DNA from: JBFFXF01 sp041569895 | GTDB lineage: Bacteria; Planctomycetota; UBA8108; JACQVS01 | DNA: 14,954 nucleotides | Direction of reading: 5' to 3' | Assembly (NCBI GenBank): GCA_041569895.1 | Contig: JBFFXF010000175.1 | Coordinates: 1 to 14,954, forward strand | In this document: positions 13,647 through 14,954 of the stretch, in pieces | Position numbering within the stretch: the stretch's first letter is position 1 | Layout of the letters: every line of letters begins with the position of its first letter | Made by a program: the position numbers and the translations under genes | The notes under the pieces: generated by a model | Database searches by the model: none | Seen by the model: the letters and a program-made list of their open reading frames with translations, nothing else | What the model was told of the DNA's origin: nothing

Positions 13647-14891
13647 TCAGCGGGGCGGTCCGGAGACGATCGGCGCGCCGCGCTCGTCGGTCGCGCGCAC
13701 GCGGAATGTCCACGCGTCGCTCCGGCCGAGAAACTTGACCAGAATCCGGTTCGCGCCGGCGGCAAGTGTCGCGTCGATCGCCGCCTCGTCGCCGGCGGAC
13801 CGGGCTCGTTTCCCGTTCAACCACACGACGGTCTCGCCCGAGGCGGCGACGGTGAACCGGACGGTCCGCGCGTTCGACGTCCACACCTCGGCGTAGGCGT
13901 ACGCGCCGCCACATCCCCGCGCTTCGAGCGCGTGCCCGAGGTCGACGATGCCCCTCGGGTCGCTCGTCGCATGAACCCGCCACGTGAACGTGCGTCCGCC
14001 GCTCTCGACCGTCGCGCCCCTGACCGGACGGACGTCGGCGCTCACGACGTCGGTGCCGCGCAGCGCGCCATCGGGGTCAGACAGCGGCCCGACGACCCAC
14101 CAGTCGGTGACGAAGCCGGCGTGCCGCGCCCGAGCGCGCCGTGCGGCGTCGCGGACTGCGGCCGTGTCGTCGTCCGTGAACTGCGCCACCAGCGCGGCGG
14201 CCTCGGGCTCCGCACGCATCGAGAGCGCCTCGAGAAGCGAGACGAGGAGCGCGGCACCGGCCGTCTTCATGCGGCGCTCGAAGTGCGGGAGCGCCTGACC
14301 CCAGCGCATCTCCGCCGCCGCGGCGACCGCCGCCGCCACCACCGACGCGTCATCGTCCTCGAGGGCGGCGAAGACTTCCTCGGCGGCGCGGCGGCGTCCG
14401 GCGCGACCGAGGCCGCGGATCGCCACCGAGCGCTCGGCGGGGCTCGCGGCGCTCTCGAGGAGGTCGCAGTAGTGGTCGGACGCCGCCCCGAGCTCCCCGA
14501 CGGCGATGAAGGCGTCGCCGACCCGGACGAGGCACGCCCAGATGCGACGGCGATCGCCGGTCTCCCGCTCATCGTCGCGCGGAAGCGACTCCCAGAAGAG
14601 GTACGAGTACGCGTAGGACGACGGGTTCCGGGAGAGCGCGTCGAGTGCGGCGAGTCGCACCTCGTCGTCCCCGGCGCTCTGCGCGACGCGGGTGAGTCGC
14701 GGCGCGGCCGTGGCGCCGAGCGCGGCGAGCTTCTCGAGGGCGGCCGCCCGGCGCGCGGATTCGGCGCCGATGAGGTCGCGGATGAGGTCGTCGACACTCT
14801 GCCCATGGGCGCCGCCAGCGCACGAGAGGGCGAGCGCGAGCGCCGCCGGGAGGGAGGCGCGCCGCCACCGGGTGAGAGGGTTCCCGTTCAT
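13647..14891 (-). CDS. Secreted HEAT-repeat protein with C-terminal sugar-binding-type module
   Basis: This is a 414-residue protein. The frame also opens at a GTG at 14918, but the ATG at 14891 has GGAG six bases upstream and begins directly with an Arg-rich n-region and hydrophobic core (SLPAALALALSCAGG), so it is preferred. Cleavage near AHG-Q31 is likely. Cys24 lies in LALSC, a poor lipobox, so lipidation is possible but doubtful. Residues about 32-258 are HEAT-like helix pairs (SARRAAALEKLAALG, DDEVRLAALDALSRNP, ASVVAAAVAAAAEMRW, AAVRDAARRARARH). Residues about 262-414 are a beta module starting DWWVVGPLSDPDG, with AYAYAEVWTSNARTVRF, the VVWLNGKRA turn and TLAAGANRILVKFLG. This resembles the module at residues 700-925 of the dockerin protein. 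It probably binds sugar or a surface partner outside the cytoplasm. No enzymatic motif is seen. Confidence 0.85.
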   Translation of the reverse strand: MNGNPLTRWRRASLPAALALALSCAGGAHGQSVDDLIRDLIGAESARRAAALEKLAALGATAAPRLTRVAQSAGDDEVRLAALDALSRNPSSYAYSYLFWESLPRDDERETGDRRRIWACLVRVGDAFIAVGELGAASDHYCDLLESAASPAERSVAIRGLGRAGRRRAAEEVFAALEDDDASVVAAAVAAAAEMRWGQALPHFERRMKTAGAALLVSLLEALSMRAEPEAAALVAQFTDDDTAAVRDAARRARARHAGFVTDWWVVGPLSDPDGALRGTDVVSADVRPVRGATVESGGRTFTWRVHATSDPRGIVDLGHALEARGCGGAYAYAEVWTSNARTVRFTVAASGETVVWLNGKRARSAGDEAAIDATLAAGANRILVKFLGRSDAWTFRVRATDERGAPIVSGPPR

Positions 14892-14954
14892 GACTCGCTC
14901 CACATGGTCCGGGTTCACCGGGACAGCCGGACGGACTCCGCCCGCGACGCGTTC
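14892..14954 (-). other. Start of the upstream region of the secreted HEAT gene
   Basis: 63 bases remain to the window edge. Apart from the GGAG ribosome-binding site and the alternative GTG at 14918, nothing is recognised. The promoter probably lies within this stretch or beyond the edge. Confidence 0.35.

Overview
The window is GC-rich bacterial DNA. It most likely comes from a planctomycete (Planctomycetota) or a close relative. The evidence is the type of protein rather than any marker gene. There are two secreted proteins with the dockerin-like Ca-binding repeat and Cys-bearing tail common in that phylum. There is also a Tat-exported Gfo/Idh/MocA oxidoreductase beside a small HEAT-repeat protein, a very large secreted glycoside hydrolase, and a HEAT protein fused to a carbohydrate-binding-type module. 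No rRNA, tRNA, CRISPR array, insertion sequence or phage gene was seen. No intergenic stretch exceeds about 260 bases.

Left part (1-7651): A secreted-type protein enters from the left edge. It carries the end of a dockerin-like repeat followed by a beta / long helical hairpin / beta body. It ends at a strong rho-independent terminator (1786-1831). Convergent to it is an 819-residue, cysteine-free protein (4314-1855, minus) built from about 29 copies of a short 'hydrophobic-Pro-hydrophobic-hydrophobic' motif; it is probably an envelope protein. Divergent from that is a 1027-residue secreted multidomain protein (4568-7651). It has a good sigma70-type promoter (TTGAGT-17 bp-TATTAT), two copies of a beta-sandwich domain flanking a concanavalin-like domain, a PA14-like module and a C-terminal dockerin pair.

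Right part (7652-14954): A 1220-residue secreted enzyme (11434-7772, minus) joins a GH42-like, possibly degenerate, N-terminal TIM barrel to a C-terminal GH50-type (beta-agarase-like) catalytic half with both catalytic Glu positions visible. Divergent from it across about 235 bases are the Tat-exported Gfo/Idh/MocA oxidoreductase (11670-13004) and a HEAT protein (13066-13629), separated by a perfect stem-loop. A secreted HEAT + carbohydrate-module protein (14891-13647, minus) converges on them.

The likely theme is extracellular and periplasmic handling of polysaccharide, perhaps a galactan. A large glycosidase and surface-attached sugar-binding or scaffold-like proteins act outside, and a sugar oxidoreductase follows. 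That link is inference from gene content. The least explained parts are the left-edge dockerin/coiled-coil protein, the phi-Pro-phi-phi repeat protein and the two-barrel glycosidase. Several very long open frames antisense to real genes are GC-codon shadows and are not annotated.
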